NCBI GenBank assembly: GCA_963706885.1
Contig: CAVPNX010000006.1
Location: 1 to 9,151 of the forward strand
DNA: 9,151 nucleotides
Reading direction: 5' to 3'
DNA from: Prado023 sp963706885
Lineage (GTDB): Bacteria; Actinomycetota; Actinomycetes; S36-B12; CAIYMF01
Made by a program: the position numbers and the translations under genes. A model generated the notes under the pieces. It was not told where the DNA came from and made no database searches. It saw only the letters and a program-made list of their open reading frames with translations. Numbering within the stretch: the first letter of the stretch is position 1; each line of letters opens with the position of its first letter. Shown piece after piece: positions 1 through 5,501 of this stretch.

Positions 1-2
1 CC

Positions 3-779
3 GCGGATCTGACAGCCCTCGGCGTCCGGCCCGACGACCTGCTGTTCCTGCATGCGTCCCTGCGGCGGATCGGTCCCGTCGAGGGCGGTGCGCTCGGCGT
101 CATCGAGGCGGTGGAGCGGGCGATCGGGCCTCGTGGGACGGTCGTGATGATCCTCGGTGCGGCCAACGACTGGGACTGGGTGAACAGCCACCCCGAGTCC
201 GAGCGAGCCGCGCTCCTGGCCGACGCCGAGCCGTTCGACAACGCGACCACCCCCGTCCTGCCCGAGGTCGGGATGCTGGCCGAGGTGCTGCGGACGATGC
301 CGGGCACGGTGGTCAACGACCATCCGGAGGGCAGGTTCGCCGCCCGGGGGTCGATGGCCCATGAGTTGCTGGACGGACTGCCGTGGGACGACTACTACGG
401 CCCCGGCTCGGCGCTCGACCGGTTCGTCGCCGCTGGGGGCCGGGTCCTGCGCCTCGGGGCGAACCCGGACACCGTCTCGGTCCTGCACTTCGCCGAGTAC
501 TGCGCGGACGTGCCCAACACGGTCCGGGTCCGCCGCCACCGGAAGGTGCTCGGGCCCGACGGCCCTCGGATCGTCACGGTCGAGTGCATGGACGACGAGA
601 ACGGGATCGTCCCCGATGAGCGCCAGCCGGCCGAGGACTACTTCGCGATCATCCTGCGCGAGTTCCTCGCAACCGGTGGGGCGCAGGTCGGGAGGGTCGG
701 GGGCGCGCACGCCGAACTGCTCCCAGCGGCGGAGATCGTGTCCTTCGGGGCGGACTGGATGACGGCGCACCTGCGGTGA
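3..779 (+). CDS. AAC(3)-family aminoglycoside N-acetyltransferase, 5' end missing
   Basis: The reading frame is open from base 3, so the start lies left of the window. The visible part is 258 residues; family members are about 260-290, so probably only a short N-terminal piece is missing. Family landmarks appear in order: LGVRPDDLLFLHASLRRIGPVEGGA near the start (the acetyl-CoA-binding end of the fold), then TTPVLPEVGMLAEVLR, NDHPEGRFAARG (the HP..SFAA.G block, here Arg for the usual Ser), GPGSALDRF, a DTVSVLHFAEY block with the conserved His and Glu, and a DDENGI block near the C-terminus. Family members use acetyl-CoA to acetylate the 3-amino group of 2-deoxystreptamine aminoglycosides, but relatives acetylate other amines, so a resistance role is inference. 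The gene ends 4 bp before the convergent DUF427 stop. Family call is secure; substrate is unknown. Confidence 0.88.
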   Translation, partial: ADLTALGVRPDDLLFLHASLRRIGPVEGGALGVIEAVERAIGPRGTVVMILGAANDWDWVNSHPESERAALLADAEPFDNATTPVLPEVGMLAEVLRTMPGTVVNDHPEGRFAARGSMAHELLDGLPWDDYYGPGSALDRFVAAGGRVLRLGANPDTVSVLHFAEYCADVPNTVRVRRHRKVLGPDGPRIVTVECMDDENGIVPDERQPAEDYFAIILREFLATGGAQVGRVGGAHAELLPAAEIVSFGADWMTAHLR

Positions 780-788
780 GGCGTCACC
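775..788. repeat. Small inverted repeat across two convergent stop codons
   Basis: GGTGA (775-779), a GGCG loop, then TCACC (784-788) form a perfect 5-bp inverted repeat. It is made largely of the TGA stops of the two convergent genes. It is too short, and lacks a T tract, to be a convincing terminator alone. A perfect 14-bp palindrome, GGTCCCCGGGGACC, lies close by at 796-809 inside the end of the DUF427 gene and might assist. Confidence 0.3.
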
Positions 789-1287
789 ACCACTCGGTCC
801 CCGGGGACCCCTTCCATGGGCCGGCGATCCTGCTGGTGGGCCAGTCGCCGTAGAACGGGCTCTCCAGGGGGACCACGACCTCATCACCCACGCGGCACTC
901 ATCCACCCGCTGCGGGTAGAAGCAGATCGCGCCGGCCATCGCGGCGTACTGGGCGGTCGGCTGCGGGAACCACCAGCAGGCGTCGCGGACAGGTGGGCGC
1001 CCCGGGACCAGCAGGTCGGCGTAGGAAGCGCGACCCTTGAACTCGCAGACCGTGCTGGTCCTCGAGGCAGCGAGCAGGTCGGTGCGCACGTCCTCGGCCG
1101 GCACGTAGTAGGCCGGGGCGTGGGCGGTCTCGAGGATCCGCCAGGCCTGGGAGCTGTCGGCGACGACGATGCCCCCGTGGGTGACGCGGACCCGTTCCTC
1201 GGACCTGCGCAGCGCGGGGGGCCGTGGGTAGTCCCACACAGACTCCTGGCCGGGACCGACGGGATCGCGGCGGGGTCGGGTGAACAT
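784..1287 (-). CDS. DUF427 domain-containing protein
   Basis: A 167-residue protein of the DUF427 family, common in actinobacteria and without an established biochemical role. Landmarks are QESVWDYPRPP (residues 14-24), GGIVVADSSQAWRILETAH (38-56), YYVPAEDV (60-67), CEFKGRASY (81-89), a WWFPQPT segment (105-111), FYPQRVD (123-129) and the C-terminal FYGDWPTSRIAGPWKG (145-160). Together these cover essentially a whole single-domain member. No signal peptide or membrane segment is visible, so it is probably cytosolic. ATG at 1287 was chosen because the next upstream ATG in frame (1437) would add 50 residues unlike the family and would run through the divergent nei2 start. A GGAGG lies only one base from this ATG, too close for a normal ribosome site. 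It converges on the AAC(3) gene with 4 bp between stops. Function unknown. Confidence 0.88.
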   Translation of the reverse strand: MFTRPRRDPVGPGQESVWDYPRPPALRRSEERVRVTHGGIVVADSSQAWRILETAHAPAYYVPAEDVRTDLLAASRTSTVCEFKGRASYADLLVPGRPPVRDACWWFPQPTAQYAAMAGAICFYPQRVDECRVGDEVVVPLESPFYGDWPTSRIAGPWKGSPGTEWW

Positions 1288-1343
1288 GCCTCCAGTCTCG
1301 GTCCGCGGTGGCCGCACCGCCACCGATGGGTGACGATGGCCCC
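1288..1343. promoter_or_regulatory. Divergent intergenic region between DUF427 and nei2, with inverted repeat
   Basis: This 56-bp gap must hold the 5' signals of both genes. It contains an inverted repeat, GCGGTG (1305-1310), GCCG loop, CACCGC (1315-1320), which could be an operator or hairpin. No strong -35/-10 pair is obvious. For nei2, a weak GACGAT (1332-1337) sits 6 nt before ATG; on the other strand, GAGACT sits 6 nt before the DUF427 ATG. The inverted repeat is seen directly; its role is a guess. Confidence 0.35.
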
Positions 1344-2117
1344 ATGCCTGAGGGGGATGCCGTCCGTCGCACTGCCCGGCGGCTCGACGCGGCGCTCGTC
1401 GGGGGACCGCTGGTACGTGCCGAGCTGCGCGTGCCACGGTTCGCCACGGTCGACCTGCGCGGGATGCAGGTGCTCGGCACCCAGGTCGTCGGCAAGCACA
1501 TGCTCACCCGCCTGGTCGACGATCGCAGGCAGTGGACCCTGCACCACCACCTGAGGATGGACGGGGCATGGCGGACCGGCGCCCCGGGTCCTCCGGGCGC
1601 CCCGGGGCACCAGATCCGGGTGTGGTTGGCCACCTCGTCGACACAGGCGGTCGGGGTCCGGGTCCACGACGTCGAGGTCCGCCCGACGCGCGAGGAGGCC
1701 CACTGGGTCGGCCATCTGGGCCCGGACATCCTGGCCGACCGGTTCGATCCCGAGTCCGCTGCGGAGATCCTCATCGGGGCTGACCGACCGCTCGTGGAGG
1801 CACTCCTCGACCAGCGGCTGGTCTGCGGGATGGGCACGATCTGGGCCTCGGAGCTGGCCTGGGCCGCCGGTGCCGACCCGTGGGCGGCAACCTCGACGGT
1901 CAGCCGCCTGGGGGAGTCCCTGTCCGCCATCCGGACCCGGATGCTGCGCGCCGTGGACACCGCGCCCCCGGTGACCCGCCGGGAGCTCCGCGTCTACGAG
2001 CGCACGGGCCAGCCGTGTCGCTCGTGCGGGACGCCGATCCGGGCGGGACGCGTCGGGGTGGCGCCCATGGACCGGCCGACCTACTGGTGCCCGAGGTGCC
2101 AGGTCGGGATCAGGTGA
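1344..2117 (+). CDS. nei2: Fpg/Nei-family DNA glycosylase/AP lyase (Nei2-like)
   Basis: A 257-residue base-excision repair enzyme that removes oxidised bases and cleaves the abasic strand. The MPEGD start fixes the initiation codon: after Met removal Pro2 is the nucleophile and Glu3 the acid. K51 in VVGKH is the conserved active-site lysine. VPRFATVDL (30-38), LHHHLRMDGAW (66-76) and VGHLGPDILADRFDP (122-136) resemble actinobacterial Nei2. The H2TH region is LLDQRLVCGMGTIWASELAWAAG (154-176); family members usually have G-I/L-G-N here, whereas residue 165 is Thr. The C-terminal zinc finger is complete: C225, C228, C249, C252. It is divergent from DUF427 and its last 8 bp overlap the end of the convergent SDR gene. 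Substrate preference cannot be read from the sequence. The symbol rests on resemblance to mycobacterial Nei2. Confidence 0.92.
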   Translation: MPEGDAVRRTARRLDAALVGGPLVRAELRVPRFATVDLRGMQVLGTQVVGKHMLTRLVDDRRQWTLHHHLRMDGAWRTGAPGPPGAPGHQIRVWLATSSTQAVGVRVHDVEVRPTREEAHWVGHLGPDILADRFDPESAAEILIGADRPLVEALLDQRLVCGMGTIWASELAWAAGADPWAATSTVSRLGESLSAIRTRMLRAVDTAPPVTRRELRVYERTGQPCRSCGTPIRAGRVGVAPMDRPTYWCPRCQVGIR

Positions 2118-2871
2118 TGGTCAGCCCACCGTCGACGGGCAGGGTCTGGCCGGTGATGTAGCCACCGGCCGGTGAGGCGAGGAAGACCACGGTGGCGGCC
2201 AGCTCCCGCGGGTCACCCTTGCGTCCCGTGGGGATCCGGATGGCCATCGCGTCGAGGTAGCCCGGCGGGTACTGCTGGGTCATCTCGGACTCGAAGAAGC
2301 CGGGGGCGATGGCGTTGACGCGGATGCCCTTGCGCCCGGTCCACTGGTTGGCCAGGTCGCGGGTCATGCCGATCAGGCCGGCCTTGCTCGCCGCGTAGGC
2401 GGCCTGTGGCAGTCCGGCGGTGGTCAGGGCCAGGACCGAGGAGATGTTGATGATGCTCGACCCGGGCTGCATGACCCGCCCGCAGGCCTGGGCCATCCAG
2501 TAGCAGCCGTTGAGGTTGATGTCGATGACCTGGCGGAACTGCTCGGGGGTCTCCCGGGTGGCCGGCACGGCGGTTCCGATTCCGGCGTTGTTGACCAGGA
2601 TGTCCACCCTGCCGAACTCGGCCATGGCCGCGTCCACGAGGGCCTGGCACTGCACCGGGTCGGCCACGTCTGTGGCGACGGTCAGCACCTTCTGGCCCGC
2701 ATCGCGGACCAGTTGGGCGGTCTCCTCGAGCCGGTCGACCCGGCGTGCGCCCAGGACCACGTCGGCACCGGCCTCGGCCAGGGCCTGCGCGAAGGCGACC
2801 CCGAGCCCGCTGGAGGCGCCGGTCACGATGGCCACACGGCCGTCGAGGCGGTACATGTCGTTGATCGTCAT
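2110..2871 (-). CDS. SDR-family NAD(P)-dependent oxidoreductase (FabG-like)
   Basis: A 253-residue classical short-chain dehydrogenase/reductase with a full motif set: cofactor site TGASSGLG (17-24), two Arg at 43-44 after the second strand (suggesting NADP(H)), TDV (67-69), NNAG (94-97), Asn119, catalytic Ser144 or Ser145, and Y159-A-A-S-K163. The C-terminal PVDGG (245-249) is typical. Length is normal for the class, and the protein should be cytosolic. The alcohol/ketone substrate cannot be inferred; acyl-lipid, polyketide and xenobiotic substrates are all possible. It is last in the minus-strand run, 28 bp after the flavodoxin-fold gene, and overlaps nei2 by 8 bp at the 3' ends. ATG 2871 was preferred over Met6 because the upstream region carries a -10-like TAGGGT and a perfect inverted repeat abutting it. 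Family certain, role unknown. Confidence 0.93.
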   Translation of the reverse strand: MTINDMYRLDGRVAIVTGASSGLGVAFAQALAEAGADVVLGARRVDRLEETAQLVRDAGQKVLTVATDVADPVQCQALVDAAMAEFGRVDILVNNAGIGTAVPATRETPEQFRQVIDINLNGCYWMAQACGRVMQPGSSIINISSVLALTTAGLPQAAYAASKAGLIGMTRDLANQWTGRKGIRVNAIAPGFFESEMTQQYPPGYLDAMAIRIPTGRKGDPRELAATVVFLASPAGGYITGQTLPVDGGLTIT

Positions 2872-2891
2872 GGGCTCACCCTAGTGAGCCC
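2872..2891 (-). promoter_or_regulatory. Perfect 8-bp inverted repeat abutting the SDR start codon
   Basis: GGGCTCAC (2872-2879), CCTA, GTGAGCCC (2884-2891) is a perfect inverted repeat directly touching the SDR ATG. On the minus strand it includes TAGGGT (2883-2878), a TAnnnT -10-like element 6 nt before ATG. It also includes AGGGTGAG, the only candidate ribosome-binding sequence. It could therefore be an operator over a leaderless promoter, an RNA hairpin hiding the ribosome site, or a hairpin ending the upstream gene. No U tract follows, so a plain intrinsic terminator is less likely. Confidence 0.55.
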
Positions 2892-2899
2892 GCCCATCC

Positions 2900-3379
2900 T
2901 CACGTCCCGGAGCGGCGCCCCAGGGCCATCGCCGCAAGGGTTGCGCCCAGGTCCCGGGCTGCTTCGACGTCCGGTGGCTGCAGGGTGCCGACGACCGAGA
3001 GCACCGGCGCCGCCTGCTCCCACTGAAGGGCCGCCGCGATCTTCTGGACCGAGCGGACCGCCCCCGTCGTGTCGGTGTTCCCGTGGACCGCCAGGCCCCA
3101 CGGCAGCCCCCGGGTGGCGTCCATGCACGGGTAGTAGACCCCGTCGAAGAAGTGCTTGAGGGCCCCGCTCATGTACCCGATGTTCGCCGGCGTCAGCAGC
3201 ACCAGGGCATCAGCGGCGAGGAGGTCCGACGCCGTCGCGGACAGCGCCGGCTCGGCGACGACCTCGACCTCGGCGAGATCCGGGTGCCGGGCTCCGGCGA
3301 CGATCGCCTCCAGCATCTCGCGCACCGCCATCGAGGGGGTGTGGTGGACGACCAGCAGGCGGGCGGAGGGCACGACCAC
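2900..3379 (-). CDS. Flavodoxin-fold family protein (probable FMN-binding reductase)
   Basis: A 159-residue single-domain protein resembling flavodoxin/NADPH-dependent FMN reductase families. The N-terminal strand and phosphate loop are LLVVHHTPS (8-16). ALVLLTPANIGYMSGALKHFFDG (58-80) is the family's flavin-contact segment. GLAVHGNTDTTGAVRSVQKI (95-114) matches the third flavin-binding region. Length fits a complete short-chain flavodoxin fold. No membrane or export signal is seen. It probably moves electrons via FMN, but partners are unknown; the adjacent SDR is a co-transcription neighbour, not a proven partner. The first codon is GTG at 3379; a second in-frame GTG at 3373 lies exactly 7 nt after a TACTCT hexamer and may be the real, leaderless start (157 residues). 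It begins 12 bp after the GIY-YIG stop. Confidence 0.82.
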   Translation of the reverse strand: MVVPSARLLVVHHTPSMAVREMLEAIVAGARHPDLAEVEVVAEPALSATASDLLAADALVLLTPANIGYMSGALKHFFDGVYYPCMDATRGLPWGLAVHGNTDTTGAVRSVQKIAAALQWEQAAPVLSVVGTLQPPDVEAARDLGATLAAMALGRRSGT

Positions 3380-3380
3380 G

Positions 3381-3386
3381 AGAGTA
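3381..3386 (-). promoter_or_regulatory. Possible -10 element for a leaderless flavodoxin-fold gene
   Basis: On the minus strand TACTCT (3386-3381) fits the actinobacterial TAnnnT -10 pattern. It is followed by 7 nt and then GTG at 3373, the geometry of leaderless transcripts. Only a weak -35 (GGTTGC, 16-bp spacing) is seen, inside the end of the GIY-YIG gene. If real, the downstream genes have their own promoter in addition to read-through. Confidence 0.35.
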
Positions 3387-3391
3387 GCCCG

Positions 3392-4306
3392 CTACCTGCC
3401 AAGCAACCGGGCGGCCAGGCGGGCGTTCGAGTCGGCGAACTCCCGCCACGGCGGCGGCGTCGCCTCAAGCTTGGCGAGCGGTTCGCGGTCCACGAGTCGT
3501 TGGTGCCAGCGCTCCATCCGGCCGGCGCGGATCTCCAGGCTGACGAGCACGCCCTCGTGCCATCCGTGGACGTCGGCCCGGATCGGCTCGGTCGTCGTCA
3601 CGCGCTGGGTTCCCGTCGCCCAGTCGATGACCTCCAGCTCGTCGTTGATCTGGCCGGCCAGCTCGTATGCCAGACCTGCCACTGCCCGATCCCGCGCCTC
3701 CAGCAGGCCCGCGCGCCACGCCTCGACCGCCAGTCCTTCTGCCGACAGGGCCGCGACGATGAGGTCCGCGAAACGGTCGCGGTCCGGGGGCCCGACCCCT
3801 CGGCTCTCGGCGATGTCCCGCTCCGAGCGGGTCAGGCCCTCGCCGGTGGCCGCGATCGGCCAGACCCGGTTCAGGCCCGAGCGAACGAGCCGCGCGCGGT
3901 CACCGCCCAGGAACGGCCCGAGGGTGATGCCGGAGGGGTCCGGCGCGTGGGTCAGGCGCAGCGCGGGTGCCCGTGGGCCGGGGTCGAGCACCAGCCAGAC
4001 GGGGACCTCCTGGCCGCCCCGAGCGCGGTTCCAGCGGGGCAGGCCGCGCTCGAGGAGATTGCGCTCCAGCCAGGTGGCCTCGTGCACGGACGCGCACTCC
4101 AGTGCCTCGACCGCCGCGATCTGGGGAACCATCCGCCGCAGTCGCGGCCGACCCGTGAGCGGACCCCAGTAGGACGCGGTCCTGGTCCGCAGGTTGGTGG
4201 CCCGGCCGACGTACATGCTGACACCCCGGTGGTCGCGGAACCGGTAGACGCCGGGGCCGGCGGGCAGGAGGGCGCAGGTGGCGCGCACCTCGGATTCCGC
4301 GACCAT
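3392..4306 (-). CDS. GIY-YIG nuclease with UVR-like segment (short UvrC/Cho-like protein)
   Basis: A 304-residue protein whose N-terminus resembles the 3'-incision nuclease of UvrC: LPAGPGVYRF (14-23), MYVGRATNLRTR (31-42), HPR-like GRPRLRRMV (52-60), catalytic Glu in HEATWLERNLLERG (75-88, probably E81) and PRWN (90-93). The GIY-YIG Tyr residues (Y21, Y32), Arg40, Glu and Asn are all present, so it should be able to cut DNA. Residues 201-230 look like a UVR helix pair, the element that contacts UvrB. There is no RNase H-like 5'-incision domain and no helix-hairpin-helix tail, and it is about half UvrC length. Nearest known architectures are E. coli Cho and the GIY-YIG half of mycobacterial DnaQ-UvrC fusions such as Rv2191, here without an exonuclease domain. 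A repair role is inference. A GATACT hexamer lies 7 nt before ATG. Confidence 0.82.
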   Translation of the reverse strand: MVAESEVRATCALLPAGPGVYRFRDHRGVSMYVGRATNLRTRTASYWGPLTGRPRLRRMVPQIAAVEALECASVHEATWLERNLLERGLPRWNRARGGQEVPVWLVLDPGPRAPALRLTHAPDPSGITLGPFLGGDRARLVRSGLNRVWPIAATGEGLTRSERDIAESRGVGPPDRDRFADLIVAALSAEGLAVEAWRAGLLEARDRAVAGLAYELAGQINDELEVIDWATGTQRVTTTEPIRADVHGWHEGVLVSLEIRAGRMERWHQRLVDREPLAKLEATPPPWREFADSNARLAARLLGR

Positions 4307-4347
4307 GAGCCGCAGTATCGCGCAGCCCCGTGATCACCTGGTGCAGG
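4307..4347 (-). promoter_or_regulatory. Antiporter/GIY-YIG intergenic region
   Basis: A 41-bp gap, the largest inside the minus-strand run. It contains the palindrome GTGATCAC (4330-4337) and an ACCTG-N3-CAGGT inverted repeat overlapping its end. GATACT (4319-4314 on the minus strand) lies 7 nt before the GIY-YIG ATG and is a weak -10 candidate. No T-rich terminator is seen, so read-through from the antiporter gene is likely. Confidence 0.3.
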
Positions 4348-5430
4348 TCAGGGCAGGACGGCCAGGGTGACGAAGCTCGCTGCAATCGTCAGGTGCACAC
4401 CGGCCTGCAGCAGGGTGGCCCGACCGGGGGTGACCGTGAGCACCGACACGACCACGGTCAGGGCTGTCAGCAGGATCCCGGTCGGTCCCAGTCCGAGGAG
4501 CAGTTGCTGGTCGAAGGCGATGGAGACGATCGCGATCGCGGGGATCGTCAGGCCGATGCTGGCCATCGCGGAGCCGTAGGCCAGGTTGAAGCTGCGCTGG
4601 ACGTCGTCAGCTCGGGCGGCGTGCACCGCCGAGATCCCCTCAGGCATCAGGATCAACGTCGCGATGATGACACCCACGGTGGTCGCCGGGAGCCCGGCCT
4701 CCACGATGGCCTCCTCCAGGGCGGGGGACACCACCTTGGCCAGCCCGACCACGGCAACCAGGGCCACGAGCAGCAGCCCGAAGCTGAGCAGGGCGGCCCG
4801 GTTGCTCGGCACGGGCTCGTGGTCGTCCTCGTGGGACACCCCCGGAGTGGTCCCTCCAACAGCCGCGAACTGCTCACGGTGACGCACTGTCTGGACGAAG
4901 ACGAACAGCAGGTACAGGCTCAGCGACGCGACAGCGGCGAAGACCAGCTGACCGGTCGAGAACGTGGGGCCGGGGGAGCTGGACGTGAAGTTCGGCAGGA
5001 TCAGCGACAGGGTGGCCACGGCCGTCAGGGTGGCCAGCATCGCGCCGGTGCCCTCGGCGTTGAACGTCGCCACGCCGCCACGCAGAGTCCTGGCGAGCAG
5101 GGATGCGCCCACGATCGCATTGGTGGCGATGATGAACGCCGAGAACACGGTGTCCCGGGCGAGGGACTCGCTCCCCGTTGCGCCGCTGAGGGTCAGCGTG
5201 ACGATCAGCGCGACCTCGATCGCGGTCACGGCGACAGCCAGGATCAGTGAGCCGAACGGCTCACCGAAGCGGTGGGCCAGGACCTCGGCGTGCTCGACGG
5301 AGCTCAGCACGGCGGCGCCGAGGAACACGGCCAGCACGAGCGCGGCCAGGCCCATGGGCTTGCTGCCCCACGCCAGGACAAGGACGCCCAGGCTCACCAG
5401 GGGGATGGCGATCCAGTGCCACTGACGCAT
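4348..5430 (-). CDS. ChaA/CaxA-type cation (calcium or sodium)/proton antiporter
   Basis: A 360-residue inner-membrane protein with about ten or eleven hydrophobic segments, typical of ChaA and y4hA-type ionic transporters. Key family features are HRFGEPFGSLILAVAVTAIEVALI (53-76) with Glu57 and Glu72, SESLARDTVFSAFIIATNAIVG (87-108), FNAEGTGA (123-130), and the second repeat IIATLILMPEGISAVHAARAD (255-275) with Glu264, followed by SFNLAYGSAMASIGLTIPA (280-298). The two Glu-containing repeats form the cation pathway in this superfamily. A hydrophilic loop at 182-211 is rich in His and acidic residues (HEDDHEP, 200-206), comparable in place to the acidic loop of E. coli ChaA. It should expel Ca2+, Na+ or K+ in exchange for protons; which ion is not determinable. 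ATG 5430 was chosen because it precedes the first membrane segment, and longer forms add unrelated Arg/Pro-rich sequence. Confidence 0.9.
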   Translation of the reverse strand: MRQWHWIAIPLVSLGVLVLAWGSKPMGLAALVLAVFLGAAVLSSVEHAEVLAHRFGEPFGSLILAVAVTAIEVALIVTLTLSGATGSESLARDTVFSAFIIATNAIVGASLLARTLRGGVATFNAEGTGAMLATLTAVATLSLILPNFTSSSPGPTFSTGQLVFAAVASLSLYLLFVFVQTVRHREQFAAVGGTTPGVSHEDDHEPVPSNRAALLSFGLLLVALVAVVGLAKVVSPALEEAIVEAGLPATTVGVIIATLILMPEGISAVHAARADDVQRSFNLAYGSAMASIGLTIPAIAIVSIAFDQQLLLGLGPTGILLTALTVVVSVLTVTPGRATLLQAGVHLTIAASFVTLAVLP

Positions 5431-5501
5431 GGGGAGCACCCTGCCACAGGGCCGTGGGCGCCACGCTGACAACGAGCCGCCCGGGGCGGGAGCATGGAGC
5501 C
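5431..5501. promoter_or_regulatory. Divergent intergenic region between antiporter and WS/DGAT genes
   Basis: This 71-bp gap must hold promoters for both divergent genes. On the minus strand TTGTCA (5472-5467) is close to a -35 consensus, but no good -10 lies at the right distance; CAGGGT sits 7 nt before the antiporter ATG. On the plus strand GGGAG (about 5488-5492) lies 9 nt before the WS/DGAT ATG and is a usable ribosome-binding site. No clear operator is seen. Confidence 0.35.

Noticed and set aside
796..809. Perfect 14-bp palindrome GGTCCCCGGGGACC as a regulatory site
   Set aside because: It lies in the coding end of DUF427 (residues SPGT) and such GC palindromes arise often at this base composition. 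There is no loop or T tract for a terminator.
899..1960. Long minus-strand open frame (353 codons) opposite nei2
   Set aside because: Arg/Pro/Ser-rich with no family motif, and antisense to a clear glycosylase. It is an expected shadow of high-GC codon bias.
3083..4333. Plus-strand open frames (416 and 338 codons) opposite the GIY-YIG and flavodoxin-fold genes
   Set aside because: Compositionally biased, no recognisable domain, and fully antisense to genes with intact catalytic motifs.
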